Shown here: piece after piece, positions 52,926-64,000 of the stretch
Layout: each line of letters begins with the position of its first letter
Numbering within the stretch: the first letter of the stretch is position 1
Assembly (NCBI GenBank): GCA_033807775.1
Contig: CM066326.1
Coordinates: forward strand, 89,008,873-89,072,872
Reading direction: 5' to 3'
DNA from: Saussurea involucrata
Taxonomy: Eukaryota > Streptophyta > Magnoliopsida > Asterales > Asteraceae
DNA length: 64,000 nucleotides
Notes under the pieces: model-generated
Databases searched by the model: none
What the model was told of the DNA's origin: nothing
What the model saw: the letters and a program-made list of their open reading frames with translations, nothing else
Program-made: the position numbers and the translations under genes

Positions 52926-55900
52926 ACGGCTTGAGTGAATCAAACGCATTTCGGTGTGTTTGATCTCAAGTTTGCGGCTATAAAAATTTTCTTTAAAGTT
53001 TTTGGGAAATAAAACGAAGGAAAGATCCGTTTGAGAAACGGTGATTGGAGGCGCAGTGTGTACAGTCAGCCGGAGCCAAAGGGGAAAGGTACAGTACTTA
53101 GTGTTTCATTGCTTTCTAGATCATAGAGTATGCACGCTAGATTGCCTGTTGTTGACACTATGCGGTATGTTGAACTGCTTGATATTAGGAATTTATGCGA
53201 ATTATGATAGGTTACTAAGTGGATGCCCTCTAGGTTGTATGCAGTAAGAGATTTATAGCCTTAGAATATTCGATTTAGTTCTATTGCGCGGCTCTTGTTT
53301 GAGTCCAACCGTTCTAGGATAGAGTCTTGTATTCGACTGTCTATTTATTTCGCACTGCATATAATCGGGTATTCGCAAGGTCACTCGTCATAATTAGTAG
53401 GGATTCGGTAGTAGCAAGGGTAGTGGGATAAGAGGAAATTCCTAGGGAGCTGGGAAGGGTGGATGTATATGTTGGTGCAGGCATATGGTTAATTATATAT
53501 TTAATTGTTGTTGCATGATCGGGGTGACCGATGGTTTATTATATATACAGTAGTTGTATGAGTTTGCCTGTTTAGGATATGTTCTCGAACTGGCATGTGT
53601 GGATTAATTGTATTATGTGTATAGTTTCGGCGAGAAACTACTTGGATCCTTGGGATGGGACTCGGAACGAGTGATGATAGGTGTGGAAGGTAGTAGTAGA
53701 GCTCCTACTACCGGAAGCACAGGATCAATGCTCGAGTCGGGGAAGTCACGAGGAATCCAAGGAGTTGGGCGCGAGTGTTGTTAGTGTGCGTTGTTATGTG
53801 CTAATAACGCGTTGTATTATCTACCCTGAATAGCCGTCACGAGGAGAGACAAATATAGTAGATCCACTGGTACATGTGTGTACTTGACTTGCTTTGATGG
53901 GATGATCGTTGGGGTAGTGTCGAAGGCTCTAAACTGCCAGTCGTTGGAATAGAAAGACGATTATAGTATTAGTCACTTGGAGTGACGATAAGGTTGATAT
54001 TTGTTGTAAGCAGGTCATTTCGAACCAAGATGGAAGATTGTGCTAGAGTCATAGGCTTATAGAGCCGATTTTGATTTGAGGAAAAAATCGTAAGGATTAT
54101 TTGACGTAATTTTCCATCTTGCCCTAAGAGGCTTAAATGTCCGGAGGACGATAGTGGATTGGAAAGGTAGAGAGGAGCATGAGTCGAGACGTTGAACGTC
54201 GACTGAGTCGTGCACAGAGTTTATTTTGAAAATAGGATTGCATTAACTAATCCTTGTGTTTCCAATCCTTATATGGATTGTGTTTTGAAACTTTGGGAAA
54301 TGTTTAGCACACACACAAGATTTCGAATTATAGTTTTGAAAACGCTTGAAACCGTTCTATCACGGGAGTTGAAAACTTTGTAAAAGATTGTTTCATTTGA
54401 TTATTTTCCAACGGTTCTTTCGGGTACGATAATATCCGTGTTTTGTGGTGGTTAAGATGTTGGGTAAGTGACTACGGCTTGAGACTCTAACATTGGAACT
54501 CCTCCACATGTGTTAGAGTCGAGACGGAAAGTTACATTCCACGATGTCTGTTTAAAGGCTATTTTAGTGATTTGTCTAAAATGAGTTTGGAATTCTAGTG
54601 TCGCTTAACTTTTCGTTCGAGAGTTTGAATTACTAAGTGTTTTATTGCAAATAGTTCAGTGTGTGGATTGATTCATGCGTGACATAAGTGGTGCATGGAG
54701 GAATTCTGGTAACATTTCATAAGGAGTTGTGTAGTGCGCTTTTTAGTCAGCTAAAGGTTTTATTGACATTTCCATGAAAATGCGATTTATCGACTTAGGG
54801 GTATGCATACTGGGGTAACCTTTGTTCCCGACATTTTGATGAACGAGTCGTGCATGAAAATGCTTTAGTTCCTTTTTGTCAAAATGAAAGACCATTTGAT
54901 CCAAGGAGTGTTTTAATGTTGTAAACATCATGCATACGATTACAATGTGTTATATTTTGGAAATATAAATGCGTAGATTTTTGGCATTCGGTTAATTTAG
55001 AATTACCGTTCATTTTTTTTTTTGGGAAATTAAAAACTTTTGCTTTGGAGGAAACGAGTATTTTGAGCATTTTCGATAAATACATTTTTTTAAACTATAA
55101 TGTTTTGACATTATATGTCCCAAGTACGAAACTTGAGGAAGTGTTACAAGCTTGCATGCCTGCCCCCAGTTTGAGTTTTTACGAGGTTTTTAGTCGATAT
55201 TTCCAATTATTAGAAGCGGACTGGTTTCTGTCTTCAAGTTTGCAACTTACACGAGACAATTGTGTTTTAACAAAGATATATTTGTAAACCGTGTCATCGT
55301 TTTGTGTGACTAGCTGACGCGCGAAAAATTTGTGGCGAACCCCGTCCCACGTCATTTTATGATCAAAAAGAAGAATTTTTGAATCAATTGTCGTGAAACT
55401 TATTTTGAATTATGTGCACACCTTTGTCGGACCCTGTTTAAGGTCAAGCGGTTACTTTAAGTGCACGTCGTGAGTCAATCCATACTGGAATCGAGGCGGT
55501 TCATTTTTTTATTTATTACGCCTTGCTTTTGTGTGAGTAAACCGAACTGCAATGGAACGATGTTCAACATGATTTTCCTATGTGGGACGAGCGTGTCCAG
55601 TTTTGCGTAACTATCGATCTGGTAATAGTAGTTTTATTATATACGATCTTTTTGAGATGAAAATCCTGATGTTGAAAATATGTTGTAAATGATTTTGTAA
55701 ACCATTTAGGGAAATGTGCTTTTAAGCGTCATGTGTCATTTCGAGAAATTTTTAAGGGTGTGAGTCCTTTTGGAAAACTCTTTTGTTTAACCCGTGTTGA
55801 GACTGGGACTAAGGTTGATTTCAGAGTATTGCTTGCTTAAACTTTGTTTAAACGCATTTTCCGACCTATGGGTCTAGCAAGCGTGGAGCATTTTGCTCGG

Positions 55901-57049
55901 TTTTGACTTGGAGTTAGTCATGGGCCTATTGCCCGGTGTTAATGGCTCGATGTGGAGTCTAGTTGATGAGTTGTTTTTGTCGCACCGTTTGACATTCTTT
56001 GCACGTTGAGTGTTTGCATGTTTGGGTGAGTGAGTCAATCCGGAATAGGCATGTTGTTGGTAGGCTGTTTGCTTTGGATCCTTAGACACGTTAGTCAGTC
56101 GTTGGAAATGGTCGGTTGGGTATCTCGGGGTGGGACCCCGGTATTCATGTGTTTTAACCTAGACTTTCCAGTAGGTACTAGGAGGTTATAGTTGTGGGCA
56201 CTTACCTGGAAGGTAGTTCCGGTGTGCTGGGTCTTGAGGCGTTACCTGGGAGGTAGACGTCAAGGTGTATCCTCGATACGGTGTGACTTGGCTTCGTAGA
56301 GCAAGTGTGGATGATACGTCGACGGTGGAAGGTAGGTATTCCACGCGCGTTAGTACTGTAGGCCGAATAGTATCGGTTAAGGGATTGATGCCCTTTGTTA
56401 TTAAGAGAATAAATGCGCATCAACCATTTTGAGGTAGGTGGTATATTTTGGTGTCGACTTTTGGGCTTGAGGCAAGACACCTTTAGTATAATCGGAGAAT
56501 TGTAGCCGATTTTAAGATAATCATGGTGACGGTAGTAGTAACCCTGAAATGATCACTTGTGATGGATGGTTAGGGTGGAATGACCTACGTGTGTGTTAGT
56601 TGTTTTGGTTGTGGGGGATATCTTTTTGTGTTATTGTAATCGGTTGGACCGATGTTCGGCGGGTGGCCGATGTTTGTTATTGTAATCGGTTGGACCGATG
56701 TTCGGCGGGTGGCCGATGTTTGTTATTGTAATCGGTTGGACCGATGTTCGGCGGGTGGCCGATGTTTGTTATTGTAATCGGTTGGACCGATGTTCGGCGG
56801 GTGGTCGACGTTTGTTAATGTGTTTCATTGTGAATTTTGGGAGTCTAGTAGAACTCGTAGAAGTTAATCGGTAGTTAATGGTGGGAATGATCATAATCTT
56901 AGTGTCCTAGAAGGAGTACGTTAGTAAGGAAAGTATTCGTGAAATTTTAGAAGGGATTTCAAGTGGACTTAGGAACCTGAGGTTGAGAGGAGGGAGAACT
57001 ATCCGGAGCTATTCGTAGGCAGAGACTTCGAGGGCGAAGTCTAATCCAA
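52926..57049 (+). other. Element C internal region, non-coding
   Basis: About 4.1 kb with no ORF above about 90 codons and no retroviral motif seen. It is rich in short perfect hairpins, for example ATCGG-GGTGA-CCGAT near 53518, GGTAGTAG/CTACTACC near 53693 and ACGT-TGA-ACGT near 54188, and has a 46-bp tandem array (56634-56818). Confidence 0.65.
56634..56818 (+). repeat. 46-bp tandem repeat (four copies) with two hairpins per unit
   Basis: Units begin at CGGTTGGACC 56641, 56687, 56733 and 56779. Each contains ATCGG-TTGGA-CCGAT and TCGGC-GGGTG-GCCGA, 5-bp stems with 5-nt loops. In the last copy the second stem is disturbed (GTCGA). Confidence 0.9.
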
Positions 57050-57061
57050 GTGGGGGAGAGT
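57050..57061 (+). promoter_or_regulatory. Element C polypurine tract
   Basis: GTGGGGGAGAGT directly before the 3' LTR. Confidence 0.8.
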
Positions 57062-59718
57062 TGTAAAGCCCGTATCCCGGTATGTAATTTATTAAGTATT
57101 AATTCCTTTTTTTTAAAGGTTCTATTTAATGTGGTTTCCGTTAACGGGGTTAGACGAATCGGACCTAATCGTTAAATATGTCGGAACTTTAGTTAGCTTG
57201 CGAGAAAAAGATAGTTAGGGGACCAAAACTGTAAAAGGGCCAAATAGTATGGTGTTCGGCCCATGCAGAGTCCACAACCAAAAAAAATCCATGTTTTCTT
57301 TTTTGGGGTGTGTCGTACTCGTGAGAAGCAAGCAGGGAAGAGGTAAAAAGAAAAAAAAAGGTAAATAAAACCCTAAGACCTCATCCCCCCCTCTCTCGTT
57401 CCTCTCAGCCGTAACCCCCACCCCCCCTGCTGCCACCGAACCACCGTAAACCACCAGCACAGCCGCCGCTAGCGGCTGCCGACGAGAAGAGAAGCAGCGA
57501 GAGAGAGAGAGAGAGACACGACCGGGAAGAGGACGGTGTCGGGTTTCGTCGTTGTGTCGTCATCGAGGTAAGGTTTCACTCGACGTTTCTTTTCTTTTCG
57601 TTTTCGTCACCGGAGGACCACCTCCGGCCGGCCGCCGCTGCCGCTGCCGCGCCGCCACTGTGGTGGCTGGGTGTCGGGTGGCGGTGGTGGTGTCAGTCGT
57701 TGGTGCGTGCGGTAAGGTTATCGAGAGGGTAGTGATCTCGTGGTGGTTTGCGTTGTTTTTATCACTTCGTCGATGAACCGCCACCGGCGACCACCACTGC
57801 CGGAGGGCAGTGGGTGGTGCGTGGCCATGTCTTATTAATAATCATTGTTGAACCCATTAAGCCGTGACTTAATCGCTTAAGCCAAATCGATCGAACCGTT
57901 GTTTTTAGAGTCGTCATTTCTTGTGAGTAATTGTTCAGCCACTGTTTTTGCGACGGCCATAACTTTTCTGTCGTAACTCCGTTTGAGCCGAAACTGGCGC
58001 CCACGGTTCAAGTTCAGGGTCGAGCACGTTTTCCGTGTTTTAGCGGAAAACTGGTTCGGTCTCTAGCTGGGCGAAAAAGTGGTCGCAAGTTCGGTGTTTC
58101 GTCATTTTATGTGAAAATTAGTTTTCTGTCCAGTTCGTATTTCGGCCATAACTTTCTCGTCGTAACTCGGTTTGAGGCGATTCTGGTGTCCACGGTTCAC
58201 ATTCTGTGTCGGGCACGTTTTTCGTGTTTTAGCGAAAGGCTGGTTCGGCCCCTAGCTAGGCGGAAAACTTCTGTTTTTACAGCAGGTCGGTAAACCGACA
58301 GTGTTGTAATCTGCCACTGTTTTGTCATGGTCATAACTTTCTGCTCGTAACTCGGTTTGGGGTGAAATCGGTGTCAAAAGTTCCCTTTTTGAGTCCAGAA
58401 ACTTTTCTGTGTTTTGTGCAAAACCCAGTTCGGAACGTAGCTTAGGCCAAATTGTCGTTTTATACTGATAAGTGCTGTTTTTCGCTGTTCTGCGGGCTGA
58501 TCTTATAAAATCCGTAATTAAATGTAGAAAAATCGTTAGGAGGTGTATAATATGTCCTTGGAACCCTAGCTCAGAGTACTTTCTGGTCATGAAATAATAT
58601 TGGGAATTTTATGGATTTAAAGGGGTCGAAACAGGTCCCGAACAGACCTGTTTGGCGAGAGCGGAAAATGGTTTTAGTGACGGTTTAAGCGTGTGTCGTG
58701 TCATAGGGTCCGGGTCTCGTATTGACACGTTTTAACATGCGTTTAGGTGCTGGGAAGTGACCGTATTTGTGAAGCTTGAATTGTGTTATTAAGTTGGGCG
58801 CGCATTCGAGGTGAGTTCTCTCACTGTGTAGTTAGGGGTTGTATGCATGTCATAATAGTTTGTATGTACTACTGTCTTTGTGGTGTGAACTAGTTGTTTG
58901 TGGTGTGTAATATTTGATTGGGTTGAATGCTTGGTATAAATGTGTTACATTACAATTCGGTGGGACCGAGGCCTCGATGGTACTGAGGTGTTGGTTACAT
59001 TATAATTCGGTGGGACCGAGGCCTCGATGGTACTGAGGTGTTGGTTACATTATAATTCGGTGGGACCGAGGCCTCGATGGTACTGAGGTGTTGGTTACAT
59101 TACAATTCGGTGGGACCGAGGCCTCGATGGTACTGAGGTGTTGGTTACATTACAATTCGGTGGGACCGAGGCCTCGATGGTACTGAGGTGTTGGTTACAT
59201 TACAATTCGGTGGGACCGAGGCCTCGATGGTATTGAGGTGTTGGTTACATTACAATTCGGTGGGACCGAGCCCTCGATGGTACTGAGGTGTTGGATACAT
59301 TACAATTCGGTGGGACCGAGGCCTCGATGGTACTGAGGTGTTGGATACATAATTAGTTGTAGATGTTTACTCGTTTTATGTAACTGTGATGTTGTTGCTT
59401 ATGTGCGGATAGGGGTGATGTGTATATAATTCCTATCTGCGCATGTGTTGGAATTCACTAAGCTTCGTGCTTACCCTTTCCCAATAAACTGTGGTTTCAG
59501 GTACGGGCGGCTCCAAGGCGTGACGAGTACACATTGGCGCGCGAGAAGAGCTGATTGCTTTATGATTTTAATAATTAAACGTTTATTCCGCTGGTTTTAT
59601 TTTATAAAGACATTAATTATGTGTTTGCAAACGAAACGTTGGGATCATTTATTGAGTTGTTATCAATGAATTGTTTATTTAAAAATTTAAATTCGCTTGT
59701 AATTTTTGGGACGTTACA
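57062..59718 (+). repeat. Element C 3' LTR (2657 bp)
   Basis: Close copy of the 5' LTR with eight instead of seven 50-bp units and a deletion of about 12 bp near 57780. The shared hairpin is at 59459-59473. Confidence 0.94.
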
Positions 59719-59723
59719 CTCAG

Positions 59724-60400
59724 TGTCCTAGTTCAAGTATCTAGATAAAACCAAGTTTTCCCAAGATCTTTTATCTCAAATTCAGATTTCAAATAGCTTG
59801 TGTTTTCTCTTATTTCATCAAGAGTGTATATTATGTTCATAACATCGACATATAGAGCTACTATGAAAATCTGGAACTTTTTACCTAAACAGATACGCAA
59901 GGGCACAATTCATCATTCTTGTATATCGTTTCCAAATGAAGTATTCACTCAGGCGGATTTGCCACATCCGCATAGATTGCTTTAATCTATAAAGTGAGTG
60001 TTTCATATTTATTGTAAATGCATTTCATAGTTTAAAGTTACTTGATATTGGTATAATGCCATCAAACACTTTTATATCTCTGAATTTAGATCCCCATAGA
60101 GATATGTAGTAACTACATCGTTGAGCTGCAATTTCCAGTCCTTCGGAAACTACGTGGCTAATTTAATTAGCAGAACGTTGTCCATTACGAGAGAGTAAGT
60201 CTTATTATGGTCAATCCAGTGCGTTGTGAGAAACCTTGCGCCAAAGGAGAGCCTTATATATTATGACTTAATTATTCTCATTACGCTTCCCTGACAAATG
60301 ATTTATCTATGTCCTACAGGCTTTACACTTGGTCAGTTAGCACTACCGAACCAAATACCTGTTCATTTGTCAAATAATTATCCTGGATTTCTTCTTTTCA
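59724..60400 (-). pseudogene. copia-2 reverse transcriptase, N-terminal and central part
   Basis: Minus-strand pieces in shifting frames read LVAQGFSQRTG, SLYRLKQSMRMW, HSSS-like finger sequence, YVDVMNIIYTLDEIRE and TSYLKSEFEIKDLGKTWFYL. These are the copia RT landmarks AQGFSQ, SLYGLKQS.R.W, YVDD and LGLQ-type KDLG. The catalytic YVDD reads YVDV (Asp to Val, plus 59841-59843), and several stops interrupt. Continues at 50287 beyond element C. Confidence 0.85.
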
Positions 60401-60848
60401 TTTAGGCCTATTTGCTCTTTGTTGACATTCTTTAACTGAGCATGGTTCGATGACATCGTGCTCTGTTATCTCATAAGCAACGGTATATGCAAATATATCA
60501 TCGTTGAGTATGTATGATCTGTCCATCGATTCATATTCATTTGAGATTTCTTTGATCTCTGGAATCAGTATTAACTTTGGAGCGTCCTCCAGTAATGGTT
60601 CATAGACATAGATTTAATCAGAGATAATCTCATGTATTGATGATATATAGTTGTGCCTTACTCTTCTCTTCCTTTAGATGAGTATCTATCGAACCAAGTA
60701 GCTTCCCCCATTTTCTTTTGGGAGCTACGACCTCAACCACACCTTCACCATGTGTGATTGCAACGTACTTCCAACGACGTTGTGCCCTTGTTTGGGGACT
60801 TTTGACCTTGCGAGTATATTTGCAGCCCGTATATGTGATCTTGTCACT

Positions 60849-61750
60849 CTAGATAATATTAAACGTATCAGGTATCGAGTCTGATTCGTTTGACTTTAAC
60901 TTTACATTGTGAAGTTTTTGGGGATCAAAATGAGACACAATTGAAATATTCAATGACACTTCCTGTCGTTCCCATGGAAAATCTTTTTTCCTATCTCCCC
61001 CTAACGACAGGAAGGTTGTCTCATCAAAGTGACAACTGACAAATCTAGCGGTAAAGGGATCACTCGTCAAGGGTTCTAATTAGCGGATAATAGTTGGGGA
61101 TTCATATCCAACATTTGATGAATCGTCTTTAAGACCCATTTTGGTACGTTGTGGGGGCGTAATTGGCACATATACAACACAATCAAACATACGTAAATGT
61201 AAAACATCAGGCTTATATCCAGTTACCAACTGGTACGCATAAGATTGGTTGGCTGGTTGTGGGTCTAAACACGAATAAGTAAAGTTGCATGTAATATTGC
61301 ATAACCCATGTAGATCTGGATAAATTGGTGCGCATAACCAATGCTCTAGCTACCATCTATATTCTTTTGATGACAACTTTTATCATTCTACGAGACCATT
61401 TTATATATACACAAGGGGTATAGTAAACTTTACATTAATCTCTATACATATGCAATAATCATCAAATCCTTATGATGTAAATTATCCAGCATTCCAAGTC
61501 ATGCAGACTTGATGAGGAAATCAGGGTGGTTAGTCCTTAAACGTATAACTAGTACTATGAGTGCAACATTTCATGTGGACAATAATATTACACGTGTTCA
61601 TCGTGTCAAAACCAGAACCATAAAGTACTTTAATGGTCCGCATTCTGGATGTTTATGTCCATAAATATCACCTTGTATTCGTTGTAAGAATGAAATCTTT
61701 TTATATTATGTCCTTAGTTTTAGGATGATCTCATTCTTGTCTTGGCTAAG
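60849..61750 (-). pseudogene. copia-2 integrase remnant
   Basis: The minus strand shows FLQRIQGDIYGHKHPECGPL (start of the catalytic core, near 61690-61630), then with frame jumps YQLVTGYKPDVLHLRMFDCV, YVPITPPQRTKMGL, GYESPTIIR, and an open 73-codon piece (60849-61070) LTSDPFTARFVSCHFDETTF..LGGDRKK. This sequence of motifs is the integrase C-terminal region of a common plant copia family. Stops and frameshifts make it inactive. Confidence 0.82.
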
Positions 61751-62599
61751 AATCAGGGTATACAAAAGTTCGAGGTATTGGAGAGGGCATATTATGATGG
61801 TGGTGTTGCTTCTTGTGCAGTAGAAGTCAACAATTGCAATTTGGTTAATTCCCTCGTTTTGTCTTCCACTCGAAAGAGAGAGTGTCTATGTGAATTTTCC
61901 AATACATAGATCACTATGTCATGACCATGGTGTCCCACGTGGTAATGCCGCAACATATATGTGTCATTGTCCCAAAGTTCTTTATTGGTGACAAAATATG
62001 ATTTAATGACATAGATAATCCATTAATTTGATACATTAATTTCTTTAATGTATGTTGCTTTCATATCATTAGAGTTGATGTACATATACCTATTTCCATT
62101 CTTATAATATGATTTCTCATTGATACGAATATCTTAACAAGGTTCCTATTAATATAGTGTTTTAGTGATTGATCTTGTGTCATTAAGCAACAAGTGACAG
62201 TCCACCGTCTAAGTGTTTGAAGGAATTAAAATAATTAATTCAATGAAAATAATCTATTTCTTAGGATTGTATGAGATGCCACAAAAACAATCAAGTTCTC
62301 CTCGATACATTCCTACATGGAACGAAGAACGTTGAGAGTTTTGCATTTGTTTTTTGATGTGTTTATTTACATTTATAGTGGCTATAAACTCAGGTGTATA
62401 TATACGCAAATGCAATTAATTTGATAGTTAAAGTATATTCAGATAAACTTATACTTAACCAATCTTAGATATGACATAGTTCATTTATAACGTGTTCCAT
62501 TTTCTATTAGGAGTTCGTTCCCGACTCTTTCATGAAATTGACCCTTTCCACAACATTGTCCATATGGTACATATTTAGCATATGTGTGTAGATCAATAT

Positions 62600-63150
62600 G
62601 TTTAATTCACTATCCTTTAGAGTTCTTTCCACCTCCAATGCTTGCTTTATTAACCTCGAGAATTTTCTTTATCCGGGTACGTCTAGCGTTGTTAAAAAAA
62701 CATTGTTACATCTCTTAGCCACTTGCATTAGGTTAATGAGCTTGTTAACGGTTATATTGCAATTTATACTGTTTCATTAGTATGATTGGTGGTATAGGAA
62801 AGATGAAAAGATGTTATAATTCAAATAATCTTTTGTGAGTTCTTTGCCACAAAGATTAAGGTGCATTTTGAGACATGACATTTCTTTGTCAAAATCAGTT
62901 ACCTTCTTGTAATCAAGTAAGTAGGTTTCTTTCCACTGTATGATTAGTTTGGGAAATATATGGTATTGAATATTCCCAATTTTCCTTTTTGGGACTACCC
63001 ACGGTTCTTGAGGGTTTCTAGTTATTCTCTCAGAAGGTTGTGACTGATGTATCGTCTCAAAAAATTTATAAGTATTTAATTGTATCTTAACATCTAGTGT
63101 TTTTTTTTTTCTTTAGGGTCAAAATGGTTCGATGACTTGCGTATTTTCTT
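62600..63150 (-). pseudogene. copia-2 gag remnant
   Basis: The minus strand reads WKETYLLDYKKVTDFDKEMS and CLKMHLNLCGKELTKDYLNY around 62820-62950, resembling the central gag (UBN2-type) region of plant copia elements, followed by scattered similarity and stops. Assignment rests on this stretch and on position between integrase and leader. Confidence 0.55.
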
Positions 63151-63473
63151 GTGTTTTTCCGAACCTATCTTATGGTAATCAAGTACTTTTGATTCAAATA
63201 TGTCGTAGAAAATGAAAAACATATTATTTTTTAAAATAGTGAATTATGGTTTATACTTATTATGTTATGCATGAAATTTCATTATCATAATAGTATTGGA
63301 TTTTGTATCCTTACATTTTGTTGATAATGCTTCATTAATATTTCAATTTGCTAATAAAAAACACTCAATCTATTGGGTCTACAAACCTTAGGATTATTTA
63401 CACCCGTTTGTCAAAATCCAATTGATATATTGCGATTTATTTAATTTGAAGATAACATTGTTAATTATAGAAA

Positions 63474-63731
63474 TTTTGGCATGAAGCCAAAATGAATATG
63501 AGTTTGGCTTATGAAGCCAATTCGGTGTTTCAATACCTTAATAGTATTTTAAGAGATTTTGTCATTAGACAAATCAATATTAGTTTTGAGTTTTGACATA
63601 AAGTCAAATTCAAACTTTTAATATTTCATAGTATTTTAGGAGCTTTTGGTAAGAGACCAAAATATATAGGGGTTGGAAGTGTAACTTCTAAAAATTAATT
63701 GTAAATTTGAAAAATTATGAGTAGAAACTCA
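63474..63731 (-). repeat. Hairpin array in copia-2 leader
   Basis: Seven short perfect inverted repeats in 258 bp: TTTTGGC/GCCAAAA (63474-63492), TTGGCTT/AAGCCAA (63504-63520), TTTGTC/GACAAA (63558-63573), TTTGAC/GTCAAA (63592-63608), TTTTGGT/ACCAAAA (63644-63662), GAAGT/ACTTC (63676-63688) and TGAGT/ACTCA (63718-63731). Loops are 3-5 nt. Confidence 0.75.
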
Positions 63732-63896
63732 CAATCAAGAAAAACATTTGAATAAGATAAACATTTAAATATTATGGGGGTAAATTCAATCAAATAGTAC
63801 ATTCGTAACTAATTTTTTTTTAATCAATTGGGTAGTTAAACAAAACGGCAAATACAAATAAATAAATTAAGTGACACATTTAAATAATAATAATAA

Positions 63897-64000
63897 GAGT
63901 AAACTGCAATTTTGGTCCCTGTGGTATGTTGTTTTTCTCACTTTTGGTCCCCAGAAAATTTTTATTGCAAGAAAAACCCTGTGGTATGCAAAAGTGCTCG
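63897..64000. mobile_element. End of a Mutator-type MITE (cut by window edge)
   Basis: GAGTAAACTGCAATTTTGG followed by TCCCTGTGGTATG and CTTTTGGTCCC, the same family type as the end at 46161. The other end is outside the window. Confidence 0.5.

Larger units (their letters stand above)
50293..59718 (+). mobile_element. Non-autonomous gypsy-like LTR element C (LARD-like)
   Basis: Bounded by TGTAAAGCCCG and GGGACGTTACA with a perfect CTCAG duplication (50288-50292; 59719-59723). LTRs are 50293-52910 and 57062-59718; the PBS (52914-52925) and a PPT-like GTGGGGGAGAGT (57050-57061) are correctly placed. The 4.15-kb internal region contains no recognisable gag or pol. LTRs differ at only about 11 sites by eye plus small indels and one tandem-repeat unit, so this is the youngest insertion of the window. 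Placement in gypsy rests on the GAGGGCGAAGTC block before the PPT and the LTR hairpin shared with gypsy A, B and D. Confidence 0.92.
48813..63735 (-). mobile_element. Degenerate Ty1/copia element copia-2 (interrupted by element C)
   Basis: Minus-strand order from right to left: structured leader (63474-63731), gag, integrase, linker, RT, RNase H, PPT and 3' LTR (48813-49003). The RT is split at 50292/59719 by gypsy-like element C with a CTCAG duplication. Coding is riddled with stops and shifts. The 5' LTR was not found and would lie to the right of the window or has been lost. Without element C the visible part is about 5.5 kb. Confidence 0.88.

Overview
This is a gene-poor stretch of a flowering-plant (eudicot-like) nuclear genome made almost entirely of nested transposable elements. 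The evidence is LTR retrotransposons primed by initiator Met-tRNA, hAT, MULE and PIF/Harbinger-type DNA elements, a tRNA-derived SINE, and AT-rich spacers with TA microsatellites. I found no intact single-copy host gene. The one clear host-derived coding piece is a fragment of a MATH (TRAF-like) domain gene beside a MULE transposase. Repeat style would fit Asteraceae, but that is a weak inference.

Layout. 1-3712: 5' half of a Ty1/copia element on the minus strand (copia-1), with LTR, PBS, a long structured leader and an open pol frame running off the left edge. 3745-6892: hAT-type end fragment, relic gypsy LTR, MITEs. 6893-27450: a hAT element with a perfect 8-bp target duplication, whose transposase gene is split by a Ty3/gypsy element (gypsy A, minus, 8050-25516, TSD TTTTA). 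The 5' LTR of gypsy A is in turn split by a non-autonomous gypsy-like element (element D, plus, 15554-24901, TSD ACACT). 27660-28259: 600-bp foldback element. 28276-35930: two copies of a Helitron-like repeat, the second split by a deletion-derivative gypsy (gypsy B, minus, 30360-34988, TSD GATAT). 36019-37885: interlocked MITEs. 37938-42259: a Harbinger-type shell holding a MULE transposase gene (two exons, two frameshifts) and the MATH fragment. 42260-48800: AT-rich spacer, a large palindrome, several MITEs and a SINE. 48813 to about 63735: degenerate copia-2 (minus), whose reverse transcriptase is split by a second non-autonomous gypsy-like element (element C, plus, 50293-59718, TSD CTCAG).

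Five of the six insertions discussed have exact target-site duplications, so the order of events can be read: hAT, then gypsy A, then D; copia-2, then C. LTR-LTR differences counted by eye (A about 18/1634, D about 17/2480, C about 11/2610) agree with that order.

The most unusual signal is RNA-like structure in non-coding parts of these elements. (1) Five gypsy-type LTRs share a short hairpin whose stem changes by paired substitutions, always about 250-330 nt before the LTR 3' end. (2) The copia-1 leader carries four evenly spaced stem-loops with a constant loop and different stems. (3) The copia-2 leader carries a run of seven short hairpins. (4) LTRs or internal regions of A, B, C and D hold arrays of short palindromic motifs. 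All counts, alignments and base pairing were done by eye.
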